Assembly (NCBI RefSeq): GCF_026151205.1
Contig: NC_087080.1
Coordinates: 5,931,096-5,995,095, forward strand
DNA from: Bolinopsis microptera
Lineage: Eukaryota > Ctenophora > Tentaculata > Lobata > Bolinopsidae
Direction: 5' to 3'
Length of the DNA: 64,000 bases
Shown here: positions 14,738 through 25,738 of the stretch, one piece after another
Numbering within the stretch: position 1 is the first letter of the stretch
Layout of the letters: each line of letters begins with the position of its first letter
Notes under the pieces: model-generated
The model's database searches: none
Told to the model about the DNA's origin: nothing
The model's input: only the letters and a program-made list of their open reading frames with translations
Program-made: the position numbers and the translations under genes

Positions 14738-15194
14738 TGAAATGAATAATTGGTCACGTGATATAATGATACATTTTGACGGATAAAATTACTTTAAGGG
14801 ATATTATGTAAATATCGTCTGATAACCATTTAAAAAAACTTTGAGTGCCTCATCCATTTACAGGCAAGGCGAAATCCAGGCTGTTCATGAGTGACTCTCT
14901 TTCAACCAATTGCAAAGGAGTAGAAAGTTTGGGGGCGCACCAGCTATTCTTTCTTGTACTGTAGAACGGCTAGGACTTTTTAGCGAAAAAATAATAAATT
15001 ATAAATCCTTATCGAAGTTAATAGTTCTTCTGATCGAGAGGAATATGTTCCAACTAGTGTTTATATTACAGTTGATGTTTACCGGATACTAGCATCTCAT
15101 CAAAGTTTTAGTAGTCTTTCTAATTGTTATCAGTCGTTCATTTTTGAATTGATTAAATAACTGGTCTTCAGTGTTGAGTCAGCAAGACAATTTC

Positions 15195-15386
15195 TGATAT
15201 CTGGATATTATCCGGTTGGAAGAGACAAGGACAAGTGAAACAAGGAAGTTAGGAGTAAGGGCAAATTTTCGGCGTCAACGCCATCTTCAGGCTCAAATTA
15301 TTTGTTATATAGTAGTGTTGAAAGTATTAAAACTTCCTTGTTTCACTTGTCCTTGTCTCTTCCAACCGGATAATATCCAGATATCA
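15195..15386. repeat. Inverted repeat, 56-bp perfect arms with 80-bp loop
   Basis: Arms 15195-15250 and 15331-15386 are exact reverse complements over 56 bp. The loop carries, on the minus strand, CTGAAGA, then a GGCG-TTGA-CGCC hairpin, then GAAA (15290-15267), which resembles the conserved core of a hammerhead ribozyme. No clear cleavage triplet or stem III was found. MITE-like foldback structure. Confidence 0.85.
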
Positions 15387-15502
15387 GTATTTCAATCATG
15401 AGACTAATAAACAGCGAACTACTCCGTTATTTGATAAGACAATTTCTATCAAGAAATGAGGAAATTCTCTCATTACATCATTCTCGATAAAATCACTGAA
15501 AG

Positions 15503-15530
15503 AGTGAAATAATGTGCACATTATTTCACT
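15503..15530. repeat. Perfect 28-bp palindrome
   Basis: Reads AGTGAAATAATGTG followed by its exact reverse complement. Possible relic of a hairpin-type element. Confidence 0.8.
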
Positions 15531-16228
15531 TTTTGATGTTTTATGTTTCTTCAAGATGAAGTTTTAAATATCGTTAGGTTGGTGCTGCTTACTTCCCAAT
15601 CTCACACAACAGCATCAAACCTAAACATGAAGAAGTGAGGAATTTATCTCTTTAGATTACCTTAAAAAGTTACTTAAACTCTTTCATGTCATTTCCTATT
15701 TATCTAAATGACAAAGAGCAAGTCATAAAGCGACAACAATCAACTGACCAACTGCATATTACAATTTCATTTATGTTGGATTTATACCAATTAAGCAATT
15801 ATTTGTGTCGTATTAAAGTTTTATAAGTAAGTATAAGAGGTATTGTGTTGACAAAGCACGTACCATTTTATTTGATCTAATAATTGATCTAAAATTTAGA
15901 TAAATTGTGATGGACCCTTCTTTGTTGTAATTATAAAAGATTGTATTTCAGATTTCATCAATATATTTTACTTAAGCTCATTCTAGTCTAGTGTAAAATG
16001 TTTTGCTACGTTTCCAGTCTATGAAATAAAGATTTTAAAGAATACAGTTTTAGATGAAATGATTCCCAAAATATAATATATATCATAAAATATAATTTAA
16101 ACAGTTTTCAGAAGAATTCTTTGCCCATTCAAGATAAAATCAGAGATAAATTATTGAAGTATCATTAGATAAAAAAGCGATGCAGCTGATCATAATGTCT
16201 ATTCAACCAGCAAACCATTTTCATTCAA

Positions 16229-17017
16229 TTATGTAGCAACAGTTTCAAAATCCCAAATAGAAGCTGCAGAAGAGTCAGCAGTGATGTCAGCAAACATTGT
16301 ATCCCTAGTACCGGACCCTGGTCGTTGAACTCTGGCAACAAGATACTTTCCTTCATGTCTTCCCTGTGCTTTCTTCAATTTGTAGCCGTTCACTGCCGGT
16401 TCAATTACCCACGACTCATCTTCAGGTTTGTAGGGTGTCTTGTGCACTATAACTCGTCCATCTCCGTTATCAAGCGTGTCGCTGTGTGCTGACATAGCGA
16501 AATACATGTACCGACAACAGGTAACTTTAACCCGGAATGTAAGCTTGTAGCAGGAGCATTCATCTTGACAGTTGCATGATGCTTTTTCAATCTTCCACGG
16601 AATCGGCCCATCAGAATTTTCTGTGGTGGCCATAAAGTAGGATTCACTGTTCCTCTTGTCCGCGCTAAAAACCGTCACGACTTGTCCAGCTCCAGGTGCA
16701 TCCATCTTTTTAACAAGGTAGTGAGAGCCGGCAGCAGGAACAAATGGTTCTCTTACATCTCCTCCATCTTCTCCTCCATCTTCATCGTCGCAGGAGAAGT
16801 CACAATTCTTGATCACCTTCTTTTCGATCTTGGCACATTTTTTGACGTCTGTCTTTTCCATTTTTCCGGCCCCAGATTTGCAACCTTTAAGTTTTTTCGG
16901 TTTGAATCCTTTGGAGAGACAATCTTTAAATTCCTTTTCCAAACTGTCGCACTTTTTGTTTGCAGCCGTTAGCGCCACCAATCCACAGATTATCGAGAGG
17001 ATCAAGAAGATTCTCAT
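16229..17017 (-). CDS. Secreted cysteine-rich protein with acidic linker and internally repeated C-terminal domain
   Basis: Intronless, 262 aa. A signal peptide is clear (residues 1-19, ending LVALTAA). Residues 20-76 form a lysine-rich segment with six cysteines (23, 33, 46, 61, 72, 76). An acidic Gly/Asp/Glu linker follows (77-87). The C-terminal domain (about 95-262) contains two related motifs, 'YLVKKMDAPGAG' (100-111) and 'YLVARVQRPGSG', each followed by F.AD. A possible third is centred on 'YFAMSAHSDTLDNGDG'. A cysteine cluster SCNCQDECSC (147-156) and CC at 167-168 sit between them. The repeated pattern hints at a beta-trefoil-like fold, but I do not recognise the family. Probably an extracellular protein of unknown role; cnidarian glands and nematocysts secrete many such proteins. 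Confidence 0.8.
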   Translation of the reverse strand: MRIFLILSIICGLVALTAANKKCDSLEKEFKDCLSKGFKPKKLKGCKSGAGKMEKTDVKKCAKIEKKVIKNCDFSCDDEDGGEDGGDVREPFVPAAGSHYLVKKMDAPGAGQVVTVFSADKRNSESYFMATTENSDGPIPWKIEKASCNCQDECSCYKLTFRVKVTCCRYMYFAMSAHSDTLDNGDGRVIVHKTPYKPEDESWVIEPAVNGYKLKKAQGRHEGKYLVARVQRPGSGTRDTMFADITADSSAASIWDFETVAT

Positions 17018-19339
17018 GACGCTTAAAAGGTTAATCGGATTAATTGTTATTGGGATTCATAACGTTCAGATCTGTGAAATATGGAAATAAGGGTAAGTAA
17101 AATTGATTTCGAAGTCTAGATTAAAACGTGCTGACCCGTACTCAACAATATGTCAACAATCAACATGTTAGAATAACTAACAGTAACACTGACTTTATAA
17201 TAATTAAAATATACAGATAATTCTGTGCAACTCTGCGTGATTAAGCAAAAAATTAAAAAGAAAAAGAGGTTCGAAAAGGGTGGTTAAACTGCGAGGCTTG
17301 TGTTTTTTGAAACAATAAAAATAACTGAGAACTTTATCTCTATAAATAAGCTTTTAAAGTGGCGGTCAATAAGTCGCCTCTTTGTCCATCCCCATTCATC
17401 TTCGACACAAAGACCAAGTGATAACCTGGCGTCACTTTACTGATAAAAAACAATATTGAAATTATGTTCGTGTCAGAAAACAATAAACGATACGAAATTG
17501 TTTCTTATTACAGTTAAAGTTGCTTTATTAAAGCGTGGACCGTTTTATTTGATCCAACAATGTCATTCACCTCTTCATATAATAATATATTCATCTGTTG
17601 AGGCTAAAACTAATGAGGGACTCTTTGTTCTAACTATAGACCGAGACGGTGCTTCAAATTGCCTCATTTATTTATTTTCAATGAACTATGAAGACAACCT
17701 GAAACCAAACTGCAGATAAACTAGCAATTAACATTGCCAGTTCAGATTTTTCTAAACAACTCTATGTAGTCCCCGAATCAGAGGGATTTATCATCATCAC
17801 CACAAGTTAGAAAACATCATTGCTTGAACAATGTAAATTACATAGGCAAGGAGGCTGGCAGTGCTTTACCCATGAAAGGTTCAAAACTCAACAGTCTCAA
17901 ATCAGGAGAAAAGTTGCTCTAGAAGGTTAAATTCCCATTATGATCAGTTTCAGTTTTACCAATTTTTTGGTGGTGCCTACGACTATGGACAACGAATTCC
18001 TTTGTTACGAATTTATTCACAGACTATGCTACTATTGCCATAATTATTGACCTTTTTTCGACATGATTAAATTTAAACTTTTAAACAACCTTTTCACCTT
18101 TTATAACCGTATATACTCTGCTAGTGCTGAGGATATGACTGAAGATTGGAGTCTTCGTTCTAACTATAGACACTTTTGTTGTTAAAATATTTATTGTGGT
18201 TAGAATTTAACGCTTTAAACAGATGATAAAAATTGGCTATTATCAACTGAATTCTGAGCTGAGTAATATTCAGTGAAGACCGAACGAGTTTAAAACTAAA
18301 TTGTTTTTTATCTAGCAAACAAGAAGTTTAAAATCCGGTGCAGTAACCTACCTCGGTAAAAATCAGATCACTGATCTTCAGAGACATCACATTTTTGGAG
18401 AACATCTTGGACGATAGTTTAGAAGTTTATGTTAGCAGCGTTACTAACGGTGGTTCCCCCCCCCCCCCCCCCCTTCATAACAGAACCCACCTCTCTTTGT
18501 ATCACGACCATGTTCTAGAGACGTAGCGGTAAAAACAACTAATGATTTAGAGTAATTTGAGATTTCACTTTCCTGCATCGGTACTGATTTCGTGTCCGTA
18601 AACGAAGCCTCTATGCTCTAGTTCACAGCCAATGAGCGGGCTTATGAAGGAAAGATCTCGAGTTGAGAACACGAAAGAAATTTATCCAAATATTTGCTAA
18701 AGATTCAAACGAATACGGATAACAACTAATATCGAGAAGGATTACTAATTACTAGCAGGAACCCGTATAACCCTGAAATGGTGTCAAGACTCAAGCGACT
18801 AAAATAATTATTACCTATTTAATTCGCGTTTTTGACACCACTAGGGGTACCAAATTTTGGGATCTAAAACTCCTATTTCTTGGCCAATTTTTTATTTTAT
18901 TATGCTGATTTGGAGGCCATTAAAGCATTTGACCAAGTCAAAAAAGTTTCAGTTGTATATCTTTTATGGTTTTTGCAGAAATTCGCGTTAAAGTTGATGC
19001 CGTGGTGTCAGTAAAATGGCACGGAAAACTATCGTCTCGCTTTATATATAGTAAGATACCAATGGATTGTATCGGGACTCTTATAAGCGTCATTTCAAGT
19101 CTTTATAGTGGTTTTAGGATGAACTAACGATATTTTAAAATTGTGTTAGAGCTACTTACGGGTAGATTGACGCTCCTGTTATGAGAATGGTCCCCTTCCG
19201 TTGTGCATTACTTATGATCGTTAAACTATGTTTTTTTTGGATAGACCAATCAGCCATGGCAGAACTTATGATTGTCCGTTCTATTTTGTGTACAATTTTG
19301 TGTAGAGCTATCTCATTACTTTCTGCCTCAAATTTAAAG

Positions 19340-19493
19340 TTAATCTTACCTTTTACTTGGCATCTGGAGTTAACATTAGCTTGTGTCTTATATCTAAAGT
19401 TAACATTATTAGCTTGTGTCTTACATCTGGAGTTAACATTTATAGCTTGTGTCTTACATCTGGAGTTAACATTACCTTGTGCCTTACATCTAG
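19340..19493. repeat. Minisatellite, ~33-bp unit
   Basis: Four to five degenerate copies of 'agcttgtgtcttacatctgg' plus 'agttaacatt'. On the reverse strand it stays open and would read as repeats of NVNSRCKTQA inside a 127-codon frame (19156-19539), probably by chance. Confidence 0.7.
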
Positions 19494-20167
19494 TTATCCA
19501 TATGTATATAGAGAATTTACCGTCTTCGCAAAAAACCATATTCTGTGAATCTGTGTTAATCTCAGTTCACTATTTCCTAACAGCATTTTACCTGTGGACC
19601 CCAGGCTATTATGTTAGAACTAGTGTAACCCGGCCTTCGGCCGGGATTTCACTGCCGCAGTTAAAAAGGGTAGGAGCATTTACCCGTTGAGTCAAAACCC
19701 GCATTAGGTGAGCAATTCTATTCGGAGTGCCCTCACGTATCCAATGGTATCTTAAACAATAGTAATAGTATCTTAAACAATAATCAATAGAAATTAACCC
19801 TTAACACCACACCCGCCTATCATATTTGTGAACACGCATAACATTGTCGTATGAAAGTATGAACTCTCTCTCTGCAGTCCAAACAGTGCCCCTCCCCTAA
19901 TAAGATTATAGTATAGACAGCGAATCTTACCCGGGTAACTCAATTACACTAATTATACAGCTACATATGCGAGCCCCGTAACTCTTACCGTTCTGCTCAA
20001 GCAATTTTATGTAATATTTGTGGTACAAAACCATCAATTAAACCACTTACCAACGACCGATTTATAAAACCTTTATCATTTAACTTCGTCAGAGTTTTGT
20101 CGGCACTTTACCGAAAAAATCAGTCCCGCAACTCTTACCGTTTTCTTGATTAAGCCGCTCGGAAATT

Positions 20168-20169
<2 letters not shown>

Positions 20170-20199
<30 letters not shown>

Positions 20200-20200
20200 A
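20170..20200. repeat. (CAGA)n microsatellite at the tail of a dispersed element
   Basis: About seven CAGA units followed by 'ttctgggattattagttaga', the type of simple-repeat tail often seen at the 3' end of non-LTR retrotransposons. Confidence 0.6.
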
Positions 20201-20689
20201 AAACACACATTCTGGGATTATTAGTTAGATAGAGATTCTGAGCGCCGCCCAGTAAAACAGCACTGTGTGCCCTTTGTCCAGGCGGGCCTAATCGGTCTTA
20301 ATTACTGCACTCGGCAAATGTCAGTCTCTTCCACAGGAAATTGTAATAGCTCGCGGGGTATATGAGGGACGCTGACTGGAGGATCTCTGGAAGAAGCAAT
20401 CAAGATTCTCGACAGCTCAGTCCTGATCACATAATGGGCTGAATGTAGTGAATAGAATGACGCAGTTATATAGGAAACAATTAAAACTCGCGTAGAATCT
20501 CTTGTGCGCTCCTTTACTAACGCTATTTCCTAACAGTGCACTGACTATTTGTCAGACTCATCATCTTTTCGTAGACAGTGAAGGTGCAGCAGCATTCACG
20601 ATCCCTCACCTTATTGTTTTATTGCATGGCGTTTGCCATGTACTGCAAAGCTCTCCGGCCTGGTTTCTGGAAACAATTAATATTCATAT

Positions 20690-20733
20690 ATTCAAATCTG
20701 CTGTACTATAATTATAGTACAGCAGATTTGAAT
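20690..20733. repeat. Palindrome with 20-bp perfect arms
   Basis: Arms 20690-20709 and 20714-20733 are exact reverse complements with a 4-bp centre. Weaker pairing ('ggcctggtttctggaaaca' against 'gtttcacaaaccacctgg') extends it outward to about 20655-20785. Confidence 0.75.
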
Positions 20734-22490
20734 ATTATATGAAAGAGATGAGACCTGATTGTTTCACAAACCACCTGGCTGGCCCAAATCATGAGCTTAA
20801 TCGTGCATTAGTTTCAGCTTATCTGAGAACCTCGTAAGAGGCATTGGGTGGGTGCAAGGCGATGGGTGCACGTGACACACAAAGATCACCTCGGTCCTTT
20901 TCGTGATCAGTACACTATTAGTATTTAAGGGTTAGGGTCAAGGTTTTCTTTTGCACGCTCTTATATCTTGAACACTGATGACCGAACAGCGTAAAAATGA
21001 TTCAATTGATGCCGGATGCTGCACATAAACGTAAAGGGTTAACGCTATCCTGGCCTAGTGTATGATCGCGTCGGGGAGCTTATAAAAGTCTTATTCTCTA
21101 TCATTAGTTCTTACCATTAGTTCTTACCATTAGTTAACCCGCTTAGCTTATTGTACAAATTGTATAGATACAATTGATAGCATCATTTAATTTCAATTAC
21201 GTTTTAAAGGAATTTACGCGAGAGTATGATAATTATAACCAGTTTAATCTTGTTCAGCGTCATCAAAAACGTAGGGTTAAAAGGTTTTCCCTTCGATTTT
21301 CATCAATAAAAAATCCTTCTATTTTCGATTCTCTGGGTCAGCTGTATGCTGGGTTTCAGAAGGTGGTACCAGATGCTGCTATAATTGAGCGCTCAGCTAT
21401 ATTGCTCAATATATAATATTGCTCTGAACACTGTGTTGCTCACCAGAGCTCACGGTACTTGATCAGGCGATCAAGTAACTTGAGCTCTGGTGACGTCACA
21501 AAATATCCTAGTCGGCATACGACACGTTACAAATGTGATCACGTGCCCGAGGATTTACGAATCAAGTCACGTGATAGGACTGACAGTCACGTGACCTCAG
21601 TTATCCCGTATATGGCACAAGGAGCTGCAATTGATCAGCTGCAATCCTTGACAGTGAGGCCTATAATTACACAATTTTAAATTGACGATATTTCATTCTA
21701 CAGTATGATAAGAGCGTAAACAGAATGCTTCCCGGAATCAGCACAATGAAGGGAACAAGATGCTGTTAGAATTTCAATTATTCATCTTCCACCCGTAGTC
21801 CCTAGATTGTACGTGCTCCGTACATAGTACATATAATGGTTACCAATTATAAGTTACCATAAAATGTTCACAATCTGACTTGGTGATCCGTTAACGATGT
21901 CACCTGGTTACCAGGCAAAGGATCTTTGGTAATGAGGAGCTCATATGTTTATTACAATAAAAACAGTTTTATTATAAAGCAACACAAACTTTCACCCATT
22001 TATACCACAACTTGACATGAACCCCCAAATTCTTAGTCATTCGTTTGTGCAGGGATAATGAAAATTTTATAGTACAGTATAGTTCAGTGCTGAGCAACAT
22101 TTTCTACCTTAGTATTCGGCACTTCGGTTTTAGTTATTACAAATATATCTAAGGTGAAATGTTTGATATTTCACGATAGTAAGCTGTTTTATAATAGATG
22201 CACTTAGCATCATTTCGTGAACATCTGTTGTATAACAGACAAACATTTGATTTAATCTTTTCCTAGTTGCGGTACATTTTATTACAGTATACTAGTATAC
22301 CATTTCTCTTGAACGCTTAACTGCAACCATTTTTCTTGATTCGTTGCTCGACACAATAAACTCTAATGTTTCCAAATCTTAAAAAACTTCCAAACTTAAA
22401 CTTCTAAAACTTCTAAATTTAAACAATAAACAATGGGTGTTTTCTGAAAATATTATTCTGTGTATACCTTTAACAGCTTTAAGGTAATGC

Positions 22491-22626
22491 GGCAGTATCC
22501 AAGTAGCCCGACATGTGTTCCCGAACAGGTGTTAGGGGTTATGGTTAGGGTTAGGGTTACCCTAACCATAACCCTAACACACCTCACACCTGTTTGGAAA
22601 CACATGTCGGGCTACTTGGATACTGC
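22491..22626. repeat. Palindrome with telomere-type TTAGGG motifs at its centre
   Basis: The arm starting 'ggcagtatccaagtagcccg' is repeated in reverse complement ending at 22626. The centre is GGTTAGGG, a 9-nt loop TTAGGGTTA, then CCCTAACC. TTAGGG is the animal telomere repeat. Confidence 0.8.
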
Positions 22627-22969
22627 CGGTAATTCTTACCAACAGTTAATTAATCCCGTTATACCATAACTTAAGGTTATAAGATATTAACGCATTTAGA
22701 ATTTATCGGTTAAGCGTTTTAACAGTCTTTAAGGGGGACTTAGCTGCCTTAATTAAGTATTGAGAATCGGGATAGTGCAGATGCCCCATAAACAAACAAC
22801 TAAACAACAACAAATCCTAAAATTAGCTGAACACTGTCTGCCGTGCGTGTCAAGAAGAGGGCGTTCAACATATTCTTAACGTACTGAATCTTCAAATTAT
22901 CATAAAAATGAATGTAACACTTCGATAAAACAGGATCAATTTCTCCCTGACTATTTTTAATTCAGGAAA

Positions 22970-23860
22970 ATGTCCGTCCAGTGGGCAATAGCAGGAGGAA
23001 CCATAGCAACGGTGGGTATCTTATCAAACAGTTTATCAATCTCCTACTTCATCTCACAAGAGAAAAGTACACTACCGGGAAGACAATTTATCCTCCTTAA
23101 CACACTGGATCTAGCCATGTGTGCCTGCTCTTCTTTCTTTCTCATCTCCAATGTTATTTGGGACTATGACTATGATAAAAACGTTATCTTGTTATATATC
23201 AAGATGGTTTTTGTTTGTTTTTGTCAGTTCCTTTTCGAAGCCACAGCCTTTGCAACATGTGTTTTAAGTGTGAGCCGCTGCATTAAGGTTTGGTTTCCTT
23301 TCTACGAAATAAAGACAAAGTTTTTAATTGCCTTCACTGCAGTTTTCTTTAGTTACTTATCAGTACGGGAAGCCACGTTCTTCTACCTCTTTTATCTTAA
23401 CGCACAGGACAGCACACATATGGGCTGGACACACTATGATTCTATAGTCGCATACTTAGTCCTGGCAAGCATGGTCGCTATCATGACAAGTGTAGCTGTT
23501 TCTAACATTTTGTCTGCTACACTCCTGATCAGCAATAAGATGGCTCCAAGAAGCAACAGAGGATCTACAAATACCAACATGGAGGCAACGATTACAATTA
23601 TTATCGTCTCAGTGCTTTTCCTCTTCTTCAACATGACAAACATACTTACAGCATGGGTTGAACATGTTCCTGGGGGTTTATTCATGTTTGGGGAGACTCT
23701 ATCTATTGCCCTGAACTCTGCCTTAAATCCAGTGGTATTTTTTCTGCGAAAAAGAGCCATGAGACAGTATTTTAAGAAGATGTTTGTGGGAGGAGAGAGA
23801 AACATAGTGCATTGTGCACCCATTAATACCAATAAAACTATAGCCAGCAATCCATTATAA
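22970..23860 (+). CDS. Divergent class A GPCR, orphan
   Basis: Single-exon receptor of 296 aa with a very short N-terminus. Landmarks: 'GILSNSLSIS' in TM1 (Ser before Asn), 'LLNTLDLAMCACSSFF' in TM2 with the conserved Asp, 'VLSVSRCIKVWFPF' at the end of TM3 (SRC in place of DRY), a TM5 containing 'AVSNILSATLL', and 'ALNSALNPVVFF' (NPxxF) in TM7, then a short basic tail. AATAAA at 24091-24096 may end the transcript. A decayed relative follows at 24790-25085, so this receptor type has duplicated locally. Ligand unknown. Confidence 0.85.
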   Translation: MSVQWAIAGGTIATVGILSNSLSISYFISQEKSTLPGRQFILLNTLDLAMCACSSFFLISNVIWDYDYDKNVILLYIKMVFVCFCQFLFEATAFATCVLSVSRCIKVWFPFYEIKTKFLIAFTAVFFSYLSVREATFFYLFYLNAQDSTHMGWTHYDSIVAYLVLASMVAIMTSVAVSNILSATLLISNKMAPRSNRGSTNTNMEATITIIIVSVLFLFFNMTNILTAWVEHVPGGLFMFGETLSIALNSALNPVVFFLRKRAMRQYFKKMFVGGERNIVHCAPINTNKTIASNPL

Positions 23861-24789
23861 ATATTCCGAAGGAGCCAAATTCTCAGTTATTCAAATTCGC
23901 TGTGACTCAGGTAACGATATAGAGCCCTTGTAGTTCAGGACTCAGTATGTATAAATGGTTCATACTTTCCGACATAAACATGATTCACATCTATGTAGTA
24001 TTATTTACTTTTAGTATTTAGTATTCAGTAATATTCATTTCGTCCGATTGTAAAGTATTGTGATATATAATATAGATTGTTTCTTTTTCGAATAAATCGT
24101 ATACATTTACTCGTAAAATTATCGCAAATCAAACTTCAATCGCAAGTAGAGATACTAGATATATGGGGGATGTCGTCTGATAGTGTATGCAGTATGCACA
24201 GGCCAAATTGTAGAATTCTATGGTCCAGGCTAATCATATGGCAACTAATGATTGGGGGTACATTTTTCAGGTAGCTGGAGATTTAAATGATCATGAGATA
24301 ATGACTAAAATATAATGCAGCCTGTGCCCAGTACACTCAAAATATGACTCAACAGTCCTAGTTTGTAATGTTCTAACGTTGCCTAATGACTGCAGAACAA
24401 CCCTTTTTTCTTTTATTTTGCTCCCTTCTTGAAGCATTAAAACCAAGAGCCTGCTGCCAGAGTGCCTGACCATCTGGTAACCACGTTACTAAACTTAGGT
24501 TGAAGCAAACTTAAAAAACAAAATTGCACCCAGTATCAGCTGTAACTCTGTAAAGAGATAATGGCTGTTAATTAAGTATGATAGTAAATTGCACGGTACA
24601 GATTGTACGTTCAAGTTCCAGATTTAAGTTTTTAATAATTTACCAACTCAGAGGTGATCAGTACTACTTAACAAATCAACTCCTTCACTATTTGTGACTT
24701 TGTGACTTTGTGGCTCATATCAAGCAAGTATCAATTTGTTTTGTTTGATACTTTTACTAAGCAACCGCCTTTCCTACTAACATTTTAAG

Positions 24790-25085
24790 TGCAGGTTACT
24801 GTATCAAGCTTTGGTTTCCGCTCTATTAGATGTTTAAAAGCATGCTTTTAAATGCTTTTAAAAGTAAATGCTACATATAATGTTCTTTAGCTACTTAAAA
24901 GAAACCACATCCATTTATCTGGATACATAAAAGAACCAATATATGGCGCTCACGTTATTTTTGATAATTCAGTCTTGGAATGTATGATTGCAATCGAGAA
25001 AGCTGTAGTCATTTCTATTTCAGCAGAGATTTTGTACCTAAAATTAACTACCAATGACCAACAAACCAGACTGTATAGAAAAGCA
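24790..25085 (+). pseudogene. Decayed copy of the 22970-23860 GPCR
   Basis: Fragments align in order with the upstream receptor: 'R(Y)CIKLWFPLY' then a stop at about 24795-24830 (source 'SRCIKVWFPFY'), 'FFSYLKET' at about 24885-24905 (source 'FFSYLSVREAT'), and 'AVVISISAEILY' near 25003-25038 (source 'AVSNILSATLL'). Stops and indels break the frame. No TM1-TM2 part was found. Confidence 0.65.
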
Positions 25086-25738
25086 TGACGGTGGTTATAC
25101 TTTATAATAGTCTTGTTTCAGTTTACACTTCCTGTTTCTCAACATAAAAACAATATTAACAACACAATAAAACAATTTTCTTTGGATTATATTGAAAATC
25201 TTTACATCAGGCATAACTATCATACACACCGTATTCCATCAATTTACACATCAGTAATTAATTATGTACATAGTAAATGAATATTAAATGATTAAATATA
25301 TTGTAAAGCCGTTCAAATACTTAAACTTTTAAGCTTAAAGATGAAAAATTATGGCATGGAGATTAGTGAAAAATTCGGATGTCGAGATGTGACAAATATA
25401 TATGGTAAATTAATTATGCGGCAAAAAAATCTAGTGTGAAATTCAGTTCAATTAGTATGACACACACAAATGTGGTCTTAGTGAGTGACAAAAGTCCATG
25501 AATCAAATGATTGATTTATTTTATTCAAGAAACAATGTGCTATGCGCGATATGAGTAACGAGGCAGCAATTAGGGCTAGGCAAACTGCACGTGCTGAAGG
25601 CGTTAAACTGCACGTGCGCAGCCAAACTACACGTGCACACCAGATGACAAATAACAGCACCATGTTATGAATACAACAACACGATTTTGATGGTGGACCC
25701 AAAGCGTCAAAATGTTCGTTTGGAACGGCGGTTCCTTC

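Larger units (their letters stand above)
13978..16228. other. Intergenic DNA with inverted repeats
   Basis: Besides the reverse-strand exon-like frame at 14467-14737, this holds a 56-bp inverted repeat (15195-15386) and a perfect 28-bp palindrome (15503-15530), both listed separately. The rest is AT-rich without visible genes. Confidence 0.5.
17018..22969. other. Long intergenic, repeat-rich region
   Basis: No convincing gene in about 6 kb. Holds a poly-C run (about 18456-18474), a ~33-bp minisatellite, fragments of a dispersed element ending in (CAGA)n, two palindromes, and a cluster of CACGTG sites near 21540-21596. The 3' fragment at about 19590-20240 shares 'accccaggctatt' and 'ctgagcgccgcccag' with 38290-38365, so it belongs to a repeat family. 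Confidence 0.5.

Noticed and set aside
19156-19539. 127-codon reverse-strand frame with NVNSRCKTQA repeats
   Set aside because: Open frame arises from a minisatellite; no splice or domain support.
21540-21600. CACGTG cluster as a regulatory element
   Set aside because: Three CACGTG sites without regular spacing and far from any gene; noted but not called.
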